Part shown: positions 63,098-64,000 of the stretch, one piece after another
Layout: every line of letters starts with the position of its first letter
How positions within the stretch are numbered: position 1 is the first letter of the stretch
Source: Pseudolysinimonas_A sp044239695
GTDB taxonomy: Bacteria; Actinomycetota; Actinomycetes; Actinomycetales; Microbacteriaceae
Assembly (NCBI RefSeq): GCF_044239695.1
Contig: NZ_JBIIAW010000003.1
Span: 1-64,000, forward strand
DNA: 64,000 nt
Direction of reading: 5' to 3'
The notes under the pieces: generated by a model
What the model was told of the DNA's origin: nothing
Databases searched by the model: none
Seen by the model: the letters and a program-made list of their open reading frames with translations, nothing else
Program-made: the position numbers and the translations under genes

Positions 63098-64000
63098 ATG
63101 GATGCTGGGGTCGCGACGGCGGCGGAGCGGCAGTCGCAGGTCGACGCCGTTCTGGCGCGTCTGTTCAGCCTAGCCCGCAAGCGTGCCGCACCCTTGGGTG
63201 CCGCCTACCTCTCCCTCTGGGATTCGATCGAAGCCGCGACGACGGGGGGCAAGCGCTTCCGTCCCCGGATGGTGTTCGCCGCCTACGAGTCGCTCGGCGG
63301 CACCGATCGTGAGGCCGCCGCCTACGTCGGTGCCGCGTTCGAGCTGCTGCACACGTCGCTGTGCGTGCACGACGACGTCATCGACCACGACTTCGTGCGC
63401 CGGGGCCTGCCCAACGTCTCGGGCACCTTCCGCGACCGCGCGGTCGCGGCGGGGGTCGAGCCGCGGGTCGCCGAGCACCACGGCATCAGCGCCGCCGTCA
63501 TCGCGGGCGACCTCGCCCTGTTCAACGCCTACCGGCTGATCGACAAGAGCGGCGTCGGCGACGAGGTGCGCGGTCGGCTGCTCGAGGTCATGGACGAGGC
63601 CCTCTTCGCGAGTGCGGCCGGCGAGTTGATCGACATCGACTTCACCCTCCGCCCCGAGGCGCCGCACGTCGACGACATCCTCGCGATGGAGCGGTTGAAG
63701 ACCGCCGTGTACTCGTTCGAGGGGCCGCTCCAGGCGGGCGCGATCCTGGCCGGTGCCTCCGAGGAGACGGTCGCGACGCTGGGCGAGTTCGGGCGCGAGA
63801 TCGGCATCGCCTATCAGCTCGTCGACGACGTGCTCGGCGTGTTCGGCGCCGAATCCGAGACCGGCAAGACGACGATCGGCGACCTGCGCGAGGGCAAGCG
63901 CACGGTGCTGATCGCCTACGCCTCCTCCGCCCCCGGCTGGGAGGAGCTCACCGCCCTGTTCGGCGATCCCGAACTCGACGACGCGGGGGCCGCGCGCCTC
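63098..64000 (+). CDS. Polyprenyl diphosphate synthase (C-terminus beyond window)
   Basis: 301 codons are visible and the frame is open at the window end. GGKRFRPRMVFAAYESLGG is the chain-length-family start, the first Asp-rich motif is HDDVIDHD, and the second is QLVDDVLGVFG. It condenses IPP with allylic diphosphates (FPP/GGPP-type; product length not determinable). ATG 63098 follows TAGTCT (63086-63091) by 6 nt: leaderless. Confidence 0.9.
   Translation, partial: MDAGVATAAERQSQVDAVLARLFSLARKRAAPLGAAYLSLWDSIEAATTGGKRFRPRMVFAAYESLGGTDREAAAYVGAAFELLHTSLCVHDDVIDHDFVRRGLPNVSGTFRDRAVAAGVEPRVAEHHGISAAVIAGDLALFNAYRLIDKSGVGDEVRGRLLEVMDEALFASAAGELIDIDFTLRPEAPHVDDILAMERLKTAVYSFEGPLQAGAILAGASEETVATLGEFGREIGIAYQLVDDVLGVFGAESETGKTTIGDLREGKRTVLIAYASSAPGWEELTALFGDPELDDAGAARL

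Overview
The window is high-GC actinobacterial chromosome around the replication origin. Gene content and order (dnaA-dnaN-gnd-recF-dciA-gyrB-gyrA-DUF3566 on one side; rpmH-rnpA-yidD-yidC-khpB-rsmG-parA-parB on the other), canonical parS sites, DUF6049-murJ-pcnA linkage and the large number of GTG and leaderless starts point to Microbacteriaceae or a close relative (inference from synteny and style; species not resolvable by eye).

Layout. 1-1.03 kb: end of a helix-hairpin-helix protein, a GNAT gene, tRNA-Ala(UGC) and tRNA-Ile(GAU). 1.08-11.8 kb: minus-strand replication/topology block with oriC between dnaN and dnaA. 12.05-17.05 kb: plus-strand rpmH to parB block with two parS sites flanking rsmG. 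17.1-26.3 kb: ddl, a PLP aminotransferase, thioredoxin and thioredoxin reductase, DUF6049 protein, murJ and CCA-adding enzyme. 26.4-31.8 kb: rpsF-ssb-rpsR-rplI, a DnaA-box-like cluster, dnaB, a PhzF protein and membrane proteins. 31.7-37 kb: purB, a low-molecular-weight phosphatase, a WXG-like/serine-hydrolase pair, a holin-family membrane protein and a HisC-type aminotransferase. 37-40.5 kb: 2-oxoacid dehydrogenase E1-alpha, E1-beta and E2. 40.5-44.6 kb: zinc uptake znuACB with zur, then zinc-independent (cysteine-poor) L28, L33 and S14. 44.7-52.3 kb: HU, a CopD/CtaG fusion, a Pif1-like helicase, heme oxygenase and small accessory genes. 61.8-64 kb: dcd, idi and the start of a polyprenyl diphosphate synthase.

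The accessory highlight is a 9.25-kb integrative element at 52,510-61,757, inserted in tRNA-Gly(CCC) and bounded by a 42-bp direct repeat. It has a minus-strand run of overlapping genes: excisionase-like protein, two small unknowns, prim-pol, DUF3631 helicase-like ATPase, zinc-ribbon protein, tape-measure-like protein and a 59-residue zinc-ribbon protein. A tRNA-adjacent integrase with an Lsr2-like insertion lies at one end, and a tyrosine recombinase with three tandem core-binding domains at the other. Two matched, inverted arrays of five 9-bp iterons sit in its intergenic spaces. It has no capsid, terminase or plasmid-transfer genes, so it looks like an actinobacterial phage satellite or a replicating integrative element of a kind I cannot match to a described family.

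A second window-wide pattern is regulatory: at least thirteen genes have a TANNNT -10 hexamer exactly 6-7 nt before the start codon and no Shine-Dalgarno sequence, i.e. predicted leaderless mRNAs. One pair shares an overlapping bidirectional -10.
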